DNA of 51,706 nt from the NCBI GenBank assembly GCA_027018935.1, contig JALUXZ010000156.1:1-51706 (forward strand), in the 5' to 3' direction. Shown here one piece after another: positions 17,103 through 24,404 of this stretch (its first letter is position 1; each line of letters opens with the position of its first letter). The translations under genes and the position numbers were made by a program. Origin of the DNA: Mariprofundaceae bacterium (GTDB lineage Bacteria; Pseudomonadota; Zetaproteobacteria; Mariprofundales; Mariprofundaceae). Below the pieces are notes generated by a model. It had not been told where the DNA came from. It made no database searches and saw nothing but the letters and a program-made list of their open reading frames with translations.

Positions 17103-18370
17103 TGGAAACAGATGAAGGACCAAGCCGGGCAATAGCAGTGCATCCGCGCTTGGCAGATAAACGTTGGGGTGAGCATGCAAGTGCCTCGCGTCTACATGAG
17201 TTTGAGCAGTTGGTATTATCTTGTGATTGTGAATTGGTGGGCTCTGAAGAAATTTCGATTCGTAAGGCTGTTCCCTCAACCTTGCTTGGTTCTGGACAAG
17301 CAGAGACCATAACAGATTTGGTGGAGGAGCATGAGGCGGATGTGGTATTTGTCGATCATGCTTTAACACCTGTACAACAACAGAATTTAGAAACCACTTG
17401 GGATGTAAAGGTGGTGGATCGTACGGGTTTGATTCTTGAGATTTTTGGCTCACGGGCACGCACCCGTGAGGGTGTATTGCAGGTTGATTTAGCAAGCCTG
17501 AATTACCAGTTGGGGCGTTTGGTGCGTTCGTGGACGCATTTGGAGCGTCAACGTGGTGGTCATGGCTTCCTTGGTGGACCTGGTGAGCGTCAAATTGAAT
17601 TAGATAGACGTATGATTCGAGACAGCATCAAACGTCTGGAAGGCGAGTTGGCACAAGTGCAACGTATGCGCCAAACCCAGCGCATTGGTCGCAAGCGTCA
17701 TGAAATTCCAACGGTTGCTTTGGTGGGTTATACCAATGCAGGGAAATCGACATTATTTAACAGGCTGACGGAAGGTGATGTGTATGCCGCCGATCAGTTG
17801 TTTGCTACGCTTGATCCAACCTTGCGCAAGTTAGTCCTGCCTGGTGGTGAGGCGTTGATGCTCTCCGACACGGTTGGTTTTGTGCAGGATTTACCGCATG
17901 AGTTGGTCAATGCTTTTCGTGCAACCTTGGAAGAAGTGATTGAAGCAGATTTAATTCTGCATGTGCGAGATGCCTCTGATCCTGAATCACCGATGCATAA
18001 GCAGGTTGTGCTAGAAACTTTGGAAGAGCTTGGTTTAGATGGCGATGATGCGCCGCCAATTGTGGAAGTGCTTAACAAAGTCGATCAAGCACCTGAAGTG
18101 AAGTCTCGATTGTTGGATAAGGTTGATGGTAGCCGTGTGGCTGTGTCGGCTTTGACTGGTTTGGGCATGGATGAATTATTGTTATTAATCCGTCGTTGGC
18201 AGGAGACGGACAGCGTGGAATGTTCGGTAAAATTACATGTATCTGATGGCAAAATGATTTCATGGTGTCATGAGAATGGGCGAGTGATTGATCAATGTGT
18301 GGAAGGTGAGTATATCCGTTTTACGGTTGTGTTTTCTGAGAAGTATGCGGGCATGTTAAATCAACAGTAA
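17093..18370 (+). CDS. hflX: GTPase HflX
   Basis: The 425-residue ribosome-associated GTPase has the N-terminal HflX domain (SIRKAVPSTLLGSGQAE, DRTGLILEIFGSRARTREG), the LNYQLGRLVRSWTHLERQRGG linker, and the G domain: G1 GYTNAGKSTLFN, G3 DTVGFVQDLP and G4 NKVD. Family members split stalled 70S ribosomes under stress. ATG 17099 would give an ATGA overlap with the miaA stop and is a credible alternative start. A response-regulator gene begins 27 bp downstream. Confidence 0.96.
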   Translation: MEMMETDEGPSRAIAVHPRLADKRWGEHASASRLHEFEQLVLSCDCELVGSEEISIRKAVPSTLLGSGQAETITDLVEEHEADVVFVDHALTPVQQQNLETTWDVKVVDRTGLILEIFGSRARTREGVLQVDLASLNYQLGRLVRSWTHLERQRGGHGFLGGPGERQIELDRRMIRDSIKRLEGELAQVQRMRQTQRIGRKRHEIPTVALVGYTNAGKSTLFNRLTEGDVYAADQLFATLDPTLRKLVLPGGEALMLSDTVGFVQDLPHELVNAFRATLEEVIEADLILHVRDASDPESPMHKQVVLETLEELGLDGDDAPPIVEVLNKVDQAPEVKSRLLDKVDGSRVAVSALTGLGMDELLLLIRRWQETDSVECSVKLHVSDGKMISWCHENGRVIDQCVEGEYIRFTVVFSEKYAGMLNQQ

Positions 18371-18397
18371 GTGACTATTACGGCAAAGGCATAGGAA

Positions 18398-19057
18398 ATG
18401 AAAAAGAAGCTTGTTTTTATTCTTGAGGATGAAGTCAATACACGAAAATTATTGTGTAAAGTGGTAGAAAATCATCCTGCACTGGAGTTATGTGCGGCAG
18501 TAGGAAGTTTATCGGATGCAAGAGAAGCTCTTGGCAAAGGTGTGAATCCAGATGTTTTTTTGGTGGATTTGGGATTGCCAGATGGTAGTGGCATTACATT
18601 TATTCGTGAGATAAGAAGATCTGACTCAGAGGTTCCAGTGATGGTTCTTTCGGTTTTTGGCGATGAGCGTCATGTCGTAGATGCGATAGCTTGTGGCGCT
18701 GGTGGCTATATTCATAAGGATGAAGCTCTGGATGAGGTTGGGCGACATATTGATGAGGTATTGGCAGGTGAATCACCTATCACACCGTCGATTGCCAAAC
18801 ATATCCTTAAACGCATGCAGAACGCGCCTGAACAACGTGATAAAAAGCAATCTGATTTATTAAGTCAGCGAGAATTGGATGTATTGAATGTACTGGTACG
18901 AGGGTTTACGCGGCAAGAGGTAGCATCACATTTGAGCATTAGTCAACACACGGTAACCTCACATATAAAAAGCATTTATTGGAAATTGAAAGTGAATTCG
19001 TGTGCCGAAGCTATATTTGAGGCTAATCAATTGGGGCTTATTGGGGAGCGTAATTAA
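18398..19057 (+). CDS. NarL/LuxR-family response regulator
   Basis: The 219-residue protein has an N-terminal receiver domain (acidic pair in LEDEVNTR, phospho-acceptor Asp in FLVDLGLPDGSG, conserved Lys in IHKDEA) and a C-terminal LuxR-type HTH at about 150-210 (LSQRELDVLNVLVRGFTRQEVASHL, then QHTVTSHIKSIYWKL). It is the cognate partner of the overlapping downstream histidine kinase, which is of the HisKA_3 type normally paired with NarL-like regulators. Target genes are unknown. Confidence 0.93.
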   Translation: MKKKLVFILEDEVNTRKLLCKVVENHPALELCAAVGSLSDAREALGKGVNPDVFLVDLGLPDGSGITFIREIRRSDSEVPVMVLSVFGDERHVVDAIACGAGGYIHKDEALDEVGRHIDEVLAGESPITPSIAKHILKRMQNAPEQRDKKQSDLLSQRELDVLNVLVRGFTRQEVASHLSISQHTVTSHIKSIYWKLKVNSCAEAIFEANQLGLIGERN

Positions 19058-20888
19058 TACGCTGAAAATATTACTGGTTCCTTTGCTTCTATGCTTTGTA
19101 TTATTTCAAGGTATTGTATCGGTTTATCAAGGGCTGGATGCGCCAAACTTTTTACATGTTAATGATTCACAATTCATTATCTCCGATAGCCTGACACCAC
19201 CTACTTTTGAGGCAGATAAGGCGGAGCATCGCATATTACCTGATAATTGGTTACGCTCTATGTCAGGATTTGGTGGTAGTGGCTGGTATCGCATGCAAAT
19301 TCCAGCGCAGAATCAAGGTGGACATGTATGGGGTTTGTTTATTCCTCGCGCCAATATGAATGTAGCAGTTTTTCTGAATGGACATGAGTTGGGACATTCA
19401 GGGCACTTTTCAGAGCCAGTGTCTAGAAACTGGGCTCGGCCTTTATATTATACGATTCCAGCAGGGTTGTTATCTGGTAAAATCAATATTTTGCATATAC
19501 ATCTGAAGTCTTACGATGATGAAGCTGGCGGTTTAAGTGAGCTGTTGATTGGTGAACATGATAAGCTGTGGCCGTTGTATCAAATGCGTAACTTTATTCA
19601 GATAGACATCGCGAAGATTACCTTTTTTATGAATATATTTGCGGGTTTTCTGGCTTTGTTTTTATGGCATTTACGACGGCAAGATACGGTCTATGTATGG
19701 TTTTCTGTTATTTGTTTTAGTTCATCGCTTTTTATATTGAATAATTTTTTATTGGAAATTCCAGTATCACGCAATATTTGGCATTTTTCTGTGTATATTG
19801 CTATTGGCTGGTTTGCCTGTTCACTGCTTTTATTTACGCTACATTTTTTACAGAAAAACAATCGCCGCAGGGAACATTTTCTCTTGATATATATGCTTAT
19901 TAGCTCAATCGTTATTTTGCTATGGCAGAATATTTTTGTAGCTTTGGCTTGGCATATTGGCTCGTTGGTGATGGCAAGCTATGCATGTTTATTATTATTT
20001 CGCAGCTGGTTTCAGAGCCAGGAAAGCACTGAATTGGTATTGGCAGTTGCGATGCTTTCTACATTGGCACTAGGTTTTCATGATTGGTATACGCGCTTAA
20101 CTTTGCAACAGTTTTCCTCACCCGTTTTGATGCATTTAGGGCCACCAGTGATGCTTATGGCAATTGCATGGATTTTGATGGTGCGCTTTGTGCGTACGCT
20201 GCAAGAAAATGAGCGTTTTAATGTTGAATTGGAGCATCGTGTTGCAACTGTAAAACAGGCATTAAATGAAGAGCATCAGCGTGTACAAGTGTTGTTGGAA
20301 CAAGAAGCAAAATCAGATGAACGACAGCGTATTATGAAAGATTTGCATGATGGACTGGGGGGCTATTTGATGTCAGCGCATTCCATCGCACGAATACAAG
20401 CTTTGGATGGGGGCATTCAACAATCGTTGAATGATGCCTTGTTTTGGTTGCGTACTTCAATTGATACGCTGGACTCTGAAGATGATCATTTGGAAAGCCT
20501 ATTGGGTACATTTCGCTACCGTATTGAGCCGCAGCTAAAATCCTGCGGTATTCATCTGTTCTGGCATATGGATGATATATCGGGTTATAAAGTATCTTCT
20601 GATTATAAATTACATGTGATTCGTATTGTGCAAGAAGCCATTACGAATGTTATTAAGCATGCGAATGCATCGGAATTATCTATTCATATCCAGCTTCAAG
20701 AAGAAGATGGCATGATGTTTTCTATTAAGGATAATGGTTGCGGTGTATCAGGTGATAAGGTTGGGCATGGGTTGAATAATATGCGTGAACGTATTAAAGA
20801 TCTTGGCGGAACAATGAATATTTTATCATCATTGAGTGGCACATGTTTGTCATTTGTAATCCCTGTTTTAACAGAGCAATCGCATTAA
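19002..20888 (+). CDS. 7TM-DISM-type sensor histidine kinase (HisKA_3)
   Basis: The protein has up to 628 residues. An N-terminal signal anchor is followed by an extracytoplasmic beta-sandwich (about 50-190, with SGFGGSGWYRMQI and HVWGLFIPRANMNVAVFLNG), as in 7TMR-DISMED2 sensors. Around seven transmembrane helices (about 205-400) and a short coiled coil follow. The kinase core has RIMKDLHDGLGGYL (phospho-His in the H box) and an HATPase with ITNVIKHANASE and DNGCGVSGDKVGHGL. The track start (GTG 19002) overlaps the regulator by 56 nt; TTG 19041 is another candidate. Neither has a clear ribosome-binding site, so translation is probably coupled. Confidence 0.9.
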   Translation: MPKLYLRLINWGLLGSVINTLKILLVPLLLCFVLFQGIVSVYQGLDAPNFLHVNDSQFIISDSLTPPTFEADKAEHRILPDNWLRSMSGFGGSGWYRMQIPAQNQGGHVWGLFIPRANMNVAVFLNGHELGHSGHFSEPVSRNWARPLYYTIPAGLLSGKINILHIHLKSYDDEAGGLSELLIGEHDKLWPLYQMRNFIQIDIAKITFFMNIFAGFLALFLWHLRRQDTVYVWFSVICFSSSLFILNNFLLEIPVSRNIWHFSVYIAIGWFACSLLLFTLHFLQKNNRRREHFLLIYMLISSIVILLWQNIFVALAWHIGSLVMASYACLLLFRSWFQSQESTELVLAVAMLSTLALGFHDWYTRLTLQQFSSPVLMHLGPPVMLMAIAWILMVRFVRTLQENERFNVELEHRVATVKQALNEEHQRVQVLLEQEAKSDERQRIMKDLHDGLGGYLMSAHSIARIQALDGGIQQSLNDALFWLRTSIDTLDSEDDHLESLLGTFRYRIEPQLKSCGIHLFWHMDDISGYKVSSDYKLHVIRIVQEAITNVIKHANASELSIHIQLQEEDGMMFSIKDNGCGVSGDKVGHGLNNMRERIKDLGGTMNILSSLSGTCLSFVIPVLTEQSH

Positions 20889-21031
20889 ATGGTGTCTATG
20901 CATCCAAACTCACCAACCCTTGCGTTAGCAAACTTAGCAATAGCGTGCTATTACTTGCGCTTGCCGCCTTGGGGTTGGCAACTTTGAATTGCGTATTCAC
21001 TCATTCAGAGTTAATAAGCGCTTCCTGTAGT
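20882..21031. mobile_element. Element A, degenerate copy (reverse orientation)
   Basis: Reverse-complementing this stretch gives a sequence aligning along its length with the two element-A copies at 39797-39963 and 40277-40442. It shares CCAAGGCGGCAAGCGCAAGT, the AATAGC-GCTATT core and CATAGACACCAT. The termini are eroded: GAGTTAAT survives near 21015, but the outer GGGAGGTGCTG does not. One end lies on the stop codon of the sensor kinase gene. No ORF is encoded, so it is non-autonomous. Confidence 0.8.
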
Positions 21032-21047
21032 GGTGAAACAATAAAAT

Positions 21048-21080
21048 CTCGGTGGGTTCTCGGTTATGGTTGCATATTGT
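21048..21080 (+). promoter_or_regulatory. Predicted SARP-type promoter of the SCPU pilin gene
   Basis: CTCGGT occurs at 21048-21053 and again at 21059-21064, an 11-bp period. Ten bp later a -10-like TATTGT occurs at 21075-21080, with no TTGACA-like -35. The pilin ATG is 31 bp beyond. The same arrangement recurs before the next pilin gene and twice in the chaperone promoter region. Direct repeats with 11-bp period just upstream of the -10 are the known operator form of SARP activators. Binding by the SARP-like protein encoded at 26.5 kb is inference. Confidence 0.65.
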
Positions 21081-21110
21081 TTGCCTTATAAATTTATAAG
21101 GAGAATGTAT

Positions 21111-21605
21111 ATGATCATTAAAAAATGTATTTTAGCGGCTTCTGTGTTGCTGATGGCAGCATTGCCTATGCAAGCACAAGCGGCGGTAGCTACGGGGCAA
21201 ATCAATGTCACAGCAACAACGGTGGCAACAACAGCATTGGTGACAGTGGCAGGTCCTGTAGCCTTTGGTGCATCGTTTGATACGGCAACTGCGGCTGCCA
21301 CTAGCAGCTTTAGTGTAACAGTCTCTAACACATTGCCTTATTCGATTGCGATGGATGGCGGGGCGAATTTTAATGTGGGCACGAATAAAAGTTTCTTGAA
21401 AGATGTGGGTGGATTGAATGCGCGTGAATATATTTTGTATCAGGATGTTGCGAATACGCTTATTTGGGGACCTGCTGGCACAGCTGTAACAGGTTTGACG
21501 GGTACAGGTATTGCGCAAGCATACAATGTGTTCGGTTCATTATTGGCAGCTCCAGGTACTACAGGTGCTGTGAGTGATGTGGTGACGATTACAGTAACAT
21601 ACTGA
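21111..21605 (+). CDS. Spore coat U (SCPU) domain pilin-like protein
   Basis: The 164-residue secreted protein starts at ATG 21111, 7 nt after AAGGAG; the longer track start is not supported. The signal peptide ends in ALPMQAQAA. The mature part is Ala/Thr/Val-rich and ends with VVTITVTY, the terminal beta-strand expected in chaperone-usher subunits of the Csu (archaic sigma) class. The order (GPVAFGASF, SFSVTVSNTLPYSIAMDGG, YILYQDVANT.IWG) is that of SCPU pilins. It is a paralogue of the protein at 23301 with a nearly identical signal peptide. A terminator follows, so it is monocistronic. Confidence 0.85.
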   Translation: MIIKKCILAASVLLMAALPMQAQAAVATGQINVTATTVATTALVTVAGPVAFGASFDTATAAATSSFSVTVSNTLPYSIAMDGGANFNVGTNKSFLKDVGGLNAREYILYQDVANTLIWGPAGTAVTGLTGTGIAQAYNVFGSLLAAPGTTGAVSDVVTITVTY

Positions 21606-21627
21606 TGGGATAAATTCTGACGGATTG

Positions 21628-21658
21628 AAAAAGCGGCAGTTTACCCTGTCGCTTTTTT
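21628..21658 (+). terminator. Intrinsic terminator after the SCPU pilin gene
   Basis: AAAAAGCGGCAG and CTGTCGCTTTTTT pair around a short loop with one G-T wobble, and the second arm ends in six Ts. It lies 22 nt after the pilin stop and also faces the end of the convergent vapC gene, so it may serve both. Confidence 0.85.
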
Positions 21659-21667
21659 CTTGGCGTT

Positions 21668-22054
21668 TTACCATTTTCTGTCAATCGCATAGGCATCCAT
21701 GATGCTATCGCATCCTAGAATTGGCATGTGCTCCAGTTTGCTTTGGCTAACCAGCAAACGATCAAAGGGATCGCGGTGATGCCATGGTAGCGATGCGACA
21801 GCCAAGGCATGCGCCGATTCAATATTCAGAATTTGCAGGCCATTGATTTGAATTTGTTCATTGATAATCTGCTCAATAGGCTGCTGGAGCAGTAATTTAC
21901 CAATACTTGTTTTGATAGCCATTTCCCAAATGCTTGCTGTACTCAAGTATAGCTCGTTGCTTGAATCCAGAAACAATGCTTGCGCCGTTTCACTGAGCCG
22001 ATCATCCCATGTAGCAGCCCAGATAAAGGTGTGTGTATCCAGTAATAGTCTCAT
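21668..22054 (-). CDS. vapC: PIN-domain toxin, VapC type
   Basis: The 128-residue protein starts MRLLLDTHTFIWA, the opening of PIN-domain ribonucleases, with the first acidic residue in LDTH. Further acidic sites lie in SIWEMAIK and in the HHRDPFDRLL segment characteristic of the Sll0205-like PIN group. Related toxins cleave RNA to stop growth. It overlaps its antitoxin gene by 4 nt (ATGA), the standard order of antitoxin then toxin. The pair lies between two paralogous pilin genes. Confidence 0.92.
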   Translation of the reverse strand: MRLLLDTHTFIWAATWDDRLSETAQALFLDSSNELYLSTASIWEMAIKTSIGKLLLQQPIEQIINEQIQINGLQILNIESAHALAVASLPWHHRDPFDRLLVSQSKLEHMPILGCDSIMDAYAIDRKW

Positions 22055-22278
22055 GGCATATAAGCCGAAAAATCATCCATCGGTTCATCAAAACTATCCA
22101 CCATGACTATTTTTCCTTTGGCTGTACCTAGTTGACGCTGATGTTGTTGATTCGATAGCGCAACCAGCTTCACCACGGGTTGATTGCCTTTGGCAATAAT
22201 AATCTCTTCTCCAGCAATAGCTTCTTGAATCAATTTGGATAAATGCGTTTTTGCCTCATGTATATTCACTTGATGCAT
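22051..22278 (-). CDS. Phd/YefM-family antitoxin paired with VapC
   Basis: The 75-residue protein opens MHQVNIHEAKTHLSKLIQEA and continues IIIAKGNQPVVKL, the standard Phd/YefM DNA-binding half. The C-terminal half is acidic (SFDEPMDDFSAYMP) and would wrap the toxin. AGGAGG precedes the ATG. The 12-bp direct repeats in its promoter are the probable autoregulatory site. Confidence 0.92.
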   Translation of the reverse strand: MHQVNIHEAKTHLSKLIQEAIAGEEIIIAKGNQPVVKLVALSNQQHQRQLGTAKGKIVMVDSFDEPMDDFSAYMP

Positions 22279-22298
22279 ATAAGCCTCCTGTAAGGTTT

Positions 22299-22328
22299 TA
22301 GCTTAGTCATATAGCTTAGTCATGTCAA
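22299..22328 (-). promoter_or_regulatory. vapBC-type promoter with 12-bp direct repeats
   Basis: On the minus strand a perfect TTGACA (22323-22328) is followed 17 bp later by TAAGCT (22300-22305). On the plus strand TAGCTTAGTCAT occurs at 22299-22310 and 22312-22323, a 13-bp period covering the spacer and -10. Direct repeats overlapping the promoter of the antitoxin gene suggest operator sites for the Phd-like protein. The repeats are seen; the function is inferred. Confidence 0.7.
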
Positions 22329-22355
22329 CAAAGCCTTGTATTGGAACAATAACCG

Positions 22356-22381
22356 AATCAATCGAGTCTGCCCCATTGATT
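22356..22381 (-). repeat. 27-bp palindromic unit, copy 1
   Basis: The unit has AATCAAT at one end and ATTGATT at the other around the asymmetric core CGAGTCTG(A)CCCC. This copy lies just before the parE stop. It recurs at 23183, 23843 (reversed), 24399 (degenerate) and 24637 (reversed), always between genes. A weaker trace is seen near 23095. Confidence 0.8.
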
Positions 22382-22390
22382 GTGAAAGCT

Positions 22391-22678
22391 TTACAGAGGT
22401 TGGGTTTCATCATGATGCCATATTCTTAAAATGGCGAGTGTCTGTGCATGGATTGCATAGCGAATGGTGCAGTTTTCAAATATCATATCCCGAATAATAT
22501 CAGGATTTGGTGCGGAAGGGACGGCTCGACCCATCATCGGCATGCTTTGAAGCATCTGAATACGGCTTATTAACTCTTTGGCTATCCGTTGCGCGGAAAC
22601 AGGGTTGTTTTTAGCAATAAAGTTACGCAGGCGTTGTAAATCTTCAATGGCTTCTTGCGTATAAATGATTTGAATCAT
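22391..22678 (-). CDS. RelE/ParE-family toxin
   Basis: The 95-residue protein reads IQIIYTQEAIEDLQRLRNFIAKNNPVSAQRIAKEL and has the C-terminal ILRIWHHDETQPL, the ParE-like fold pattern (helix hairpin, then a sheet ending in I.R.WH.R). The partner antitoxin gene lies 8 bp upstream. ParE members poison gyrase and RelE members cleave mRNA; the sequence looks more ParE-like, but that is not certain. Confidence 0.88.
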   Translation of the reverse strand: MIQIIYTQEAIEDLQRLRNFIAKNNPVSAQRIAKELISRIQMLQSMPMMGRAVPSAPNPDIIRDMIFENCTIRYAIHAQTLAILRIWHHDETQPL

Positions 22679-22686
22679 GCGTCTGA

Positions 22687-22959
22687 TTACTTGGGTGTTT
22701 TGGGTGCAGCAAGCTCTTGTTCGCTTCCCCAGCTTTCTAACCAGTGATGGACATGCTCTCCTGATGTGATGTGTCCCGTACGAACGGATTCAAGCGCATC
22801 AAGTGTTTCATTCCAGCGTTGTTGTTCTTGTTTTTGATGCTCAAGAAATTCTTTGATCGCCTGATTGATGATGGAACTTTTTGTTCGGTGCTGGCTTGCG
22901 GCGAGAGTTTCGAGTTGTTTAGAAATTTCGTCTTGTATGCGAACGCTGGTAATCCCCAT
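22687..22959 (-). CDS. Ribbon-helix-helix antitoxin of the ParE-like toxin
   Basis: The 90-residue protein begins MGITSVRIQDEISKQLETLAASQHRTKSSIINQAIKEFL, a clear ribbon-helix-helix domain of the CopG/ParD type. An acidic, Trp-containing tail follows (HVHHWLESWGSE) that would bind the toxin. It heads the two-gene unit, and a palindromic operator overlaps its promoter. Confidence 0.9.
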   Translation of the reverse strand: MGITSVRIQDEISKQLETLAASQHRTKSSIINQAIKEFLEHQKQEQQRWNETLDALESVRTGHITSGEHVHHWLESWGSEQELAAPKTPK

Positions 22960-22983
22960 GATGACCCCTGATTACAAATAAAT

Positions 22984-23013
22984 ACAGTGTATTGCATTGT
23001 AATACACTGTCAA
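22984..23013 (-). promoter_or_regulatory. Promoter and palindromic operator of the parDE-like pair
   Basis: ACAGTGTATT (22984-22993) and AATACACTGT (23001-23010) form a perfect 10-bp inverted repeat with 7-bp spacing. On the minus strand TTGACA (23008-23013) and TACACT (22986-22991) are 16 bp apart, so the palindrome fills the promoter. This is the expected design for autorepression by the ribbon-helix-helix antitoxin. Confidence 0.8.
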
Positions 23014-23182
23014 TATTTTAAGCCACCTTGATAAGTACATAGGTCTCGTCTCCAAAGCAAATAAACCGAATTTCAAAGTGCGGTGGAAATCAAAGGGTCA
23101 GATTGATATTTAACAATGGTTGTTGCATCTATGTTTATAGCTATATCTTATGAATATAAAAGGTTTAATTAAGAATATGTAA
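23014..23182. other. Gap with a degenerate palindromic-unit trace
   Basis: This part of the 341-bp gap between the antitoxin gene and the next pilin gene is AT-rich. Only AAAGGGTCAGATTGATATTT near 23094-23113 is notable; it resembles half of the 27-bp unit. No ORF is convincing. Confidence 0.4.
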
Positions 23183-23209
23183 AATCAATCGAGTCTGACC
23201 CCATTGATT
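23183..23209 (-). repeat. 27-bp palindromic unit, copy 2
   Basis: This is the cleanest copy, with AATCAATCGAGTCTG followed by ACCCCATTGATT. It differs from copy 1 (22356) mainly by one A in the core. It lies about 30 bp upstream of the predicted SARP-type promoter of the second pilin gene. Confidence 0.85.
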
Positions 23210-23237
23210 TTCGTGATGGCGAATAAAATGAAAAGGT

Positions 23238-23270
23238 CTCGCTTAGTTCTCGGTTTGGCTGTTTTAGGGT
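23238..23270 (+). promoter_or_regulatory. Predicted SARP-type promoter of the second SCPU pilin gene
   Basis: CTCGCT (23238-23243, one mismatch) and CTCGGT (23249-23254) have an 11-bp period, then 10 bp, then TAGGGT (23265-23270). The distance from this -10-like element to the ATG is 31 bp, identical to the promoter at 21048. TTTGCC follows in both. The conservation is confined to these positions, as expected for a shared regulatory site. Confidence 0.6.
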
Positions 23271-23300
23271 TTGCCCATCTTTCCAGACAAGGAGCGAACC

Positions 23301-23837
23301 ATGAAATTAAAACAATCCATTTTATCAGCAGCCATGCTAATGGCAGCGGCATTGCCGATGCAGGCGCAGGCGGCGACAGCTACGGGGATAATGCAAGTTA
23401 CGGCAAATGTTACCGTGCCTTCGGCTTCAGTTAATGTTGCTGGACCTTTGAACTTTGGCACAGTTTTACAAGGTCAAGTTGGAATGACAACAACTTCATT
23501 TGATGTAACTGTAAGCAATGCTGTTCCCTATAGCATTGCTTTTGGTGCTGGATTATATGGTAACACTGTATTTGTAGTTAAAGACACTACCCAAACACTG
23601 CCAGCATACCCTGGGCAGACGGCTTCTGCGGGCTATTACCTTTACTCGGATAACACAAAAGCGACTGCATATTCACCAGATCCAGCAAATGCTCCTGTGA
23701 TTACGGGTTTAACAGGTAACGGGGCTGCACAGACATACCCATTGTATGCAGAAGTAAAGCCCCTATCGCCAGCCCAAGGTGGTATTTGGGGACCTGGTAC
23801 TTATACAGATACCATCACTATTACAGTGACTTATTAA
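23301..23837 (+). CDS. Spore coat U (SCPU) domain pilin-like protein
   Basis: This 178-residue paralogue of the protein at 21111 has a signal peptide ending in ALPMQAQAA and the blocks VNVAGPLNFGTVLQGQ, SFDVTVSNAVPYSIAFGAG and GYYLYSDNTKATAYS. It ends in DTITITVTY, the donor/terminal strand motif of chaperone-usher subunits. ATG 23301 lies 6 nt after AAGGAG. It is probably exported and polymerised by the chaperone-usher pair at 28.6-32.0 kb. No chaperone gene adjoins it, so it is an orphan subunit tied to the system by its promoter. Confidence 0.87.
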   Translation: MKLKQSILSAAMLMAAALPMQAQAATATGIMQVTANVTVPSASVNVAGPLNFGTVLQGQVGMTTTSFDVTVSNAVPYSIAFGAGLYGNTVFVVKDTTQTLPAYPGQTASAGYYLYSDNTKATAYSPDPANAPVITGLTGNGAAQTYPLYAEVKPLSPAQGGIWGPGTYTDTITITVTY

Positions 23838-23842
23838 CATTC

Positions 23843-23866
23843 AATAGGGTCAGACTTGATTGATTT
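23843..23866 (+). repeat. 27-bp palindromic unit, copy 3
   Basis: AATAGGGTCAGACTTGATTGATTT lies 6 nt after the pilin stop codon, in the opposite orientation to copies 1 and 2. The pilin gene with its promoter is therefore bracketed by inverted copies at 23183 and 23843. Confidence 0.75.
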
Positions 23867-23924
23867 AGACTTAGCTATTCCGCTAAGCCATATGCATAAG
23901 AATATTCATTAACAGGAGGCTAAT

Positions 23925-24389
23925 ATGCGCCATATTAAAGTAGAGTTATCGAAGATTAAGTCTGCAGATGAATTGGTTGGTTTTATAAAGGTTTTAGGTG
24001 AACAAATACCTAATAACCCAAGCCAATCGGGTCCAATTATGGATACCCATAACCATATAAAATCACACATTATAGATAATATGTCCAACAATTTTGTTGT
24101 GCCACTTTTAAATGGTCTTTTAGTCAAAATAGGCAAAAATATTATAGGTGTTGGGGCTCGCCCTACAGCTGCTGATGTTTTTGCTGCCTTAGATGCTGTC
24201 AATAACTCCTCTGATAGCTTACCACCTAATGAGCATCAGGGTATATCGCCTCCGAGTCGTATAGATAATATTCGATATATATCGGATTTGTGGGACTGGT
24301 ACGATCGTAAACCTTTGGGAGGATCGCTTGAAGAACTTGGCGACTGGCTAGGTGGTGCACCTCAAGCTCCAGAGGTGGAACTGCCCTAA
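23925..24389 (+). CDS. Hypothetical protein, probably cytoplasmic
   Basis: The 154-residue protein has an AGGAGG site before its ATG, so expression is credible. There is no signal peptide or membrane helix. The first half is amphipathic (IKVELSKIKSADELVGFIKVLGEQI), a middle segment reads LLNGLLVKIGKNIIGVGARPTAADVFAALDAV, and the C-terminus is Pro/Gly/Trp-rich (SDLWDWYDRKPLGGSLEELGDWLGG). I do not recognise the family. It lies between two copies of the 27-bp palindromic unit, so it may have arrived as a separate cassette. Confidence 0.65.
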   Translation: MRHIKVELSKIKSADELVGFIKVLGEQIPNNPSQSGPIMDTHNHIKSHIIDNMSNNFVVPLLNGLLVKIGKNIIGVGARPTAADVFAALDAVNNSSDSLPPNEHQGISPPSRIDNIRYISDLWDWYDRKPLGGSLEELGDWLGGAPQAPEVELP

Positions 24390-24404
24390 AAATGAATGGA
24401 ACTA

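Noticed and set aside
16950-17495. 181-residue minus-strand ORF across miaA and hflX
   Set aside because: His/Pro-rich antisense of two secure genes.
20843-21091. 82-residue plus-strand ORF after the sensor kinase
   Set aside because: It is mostly translation of the degenerate element A.
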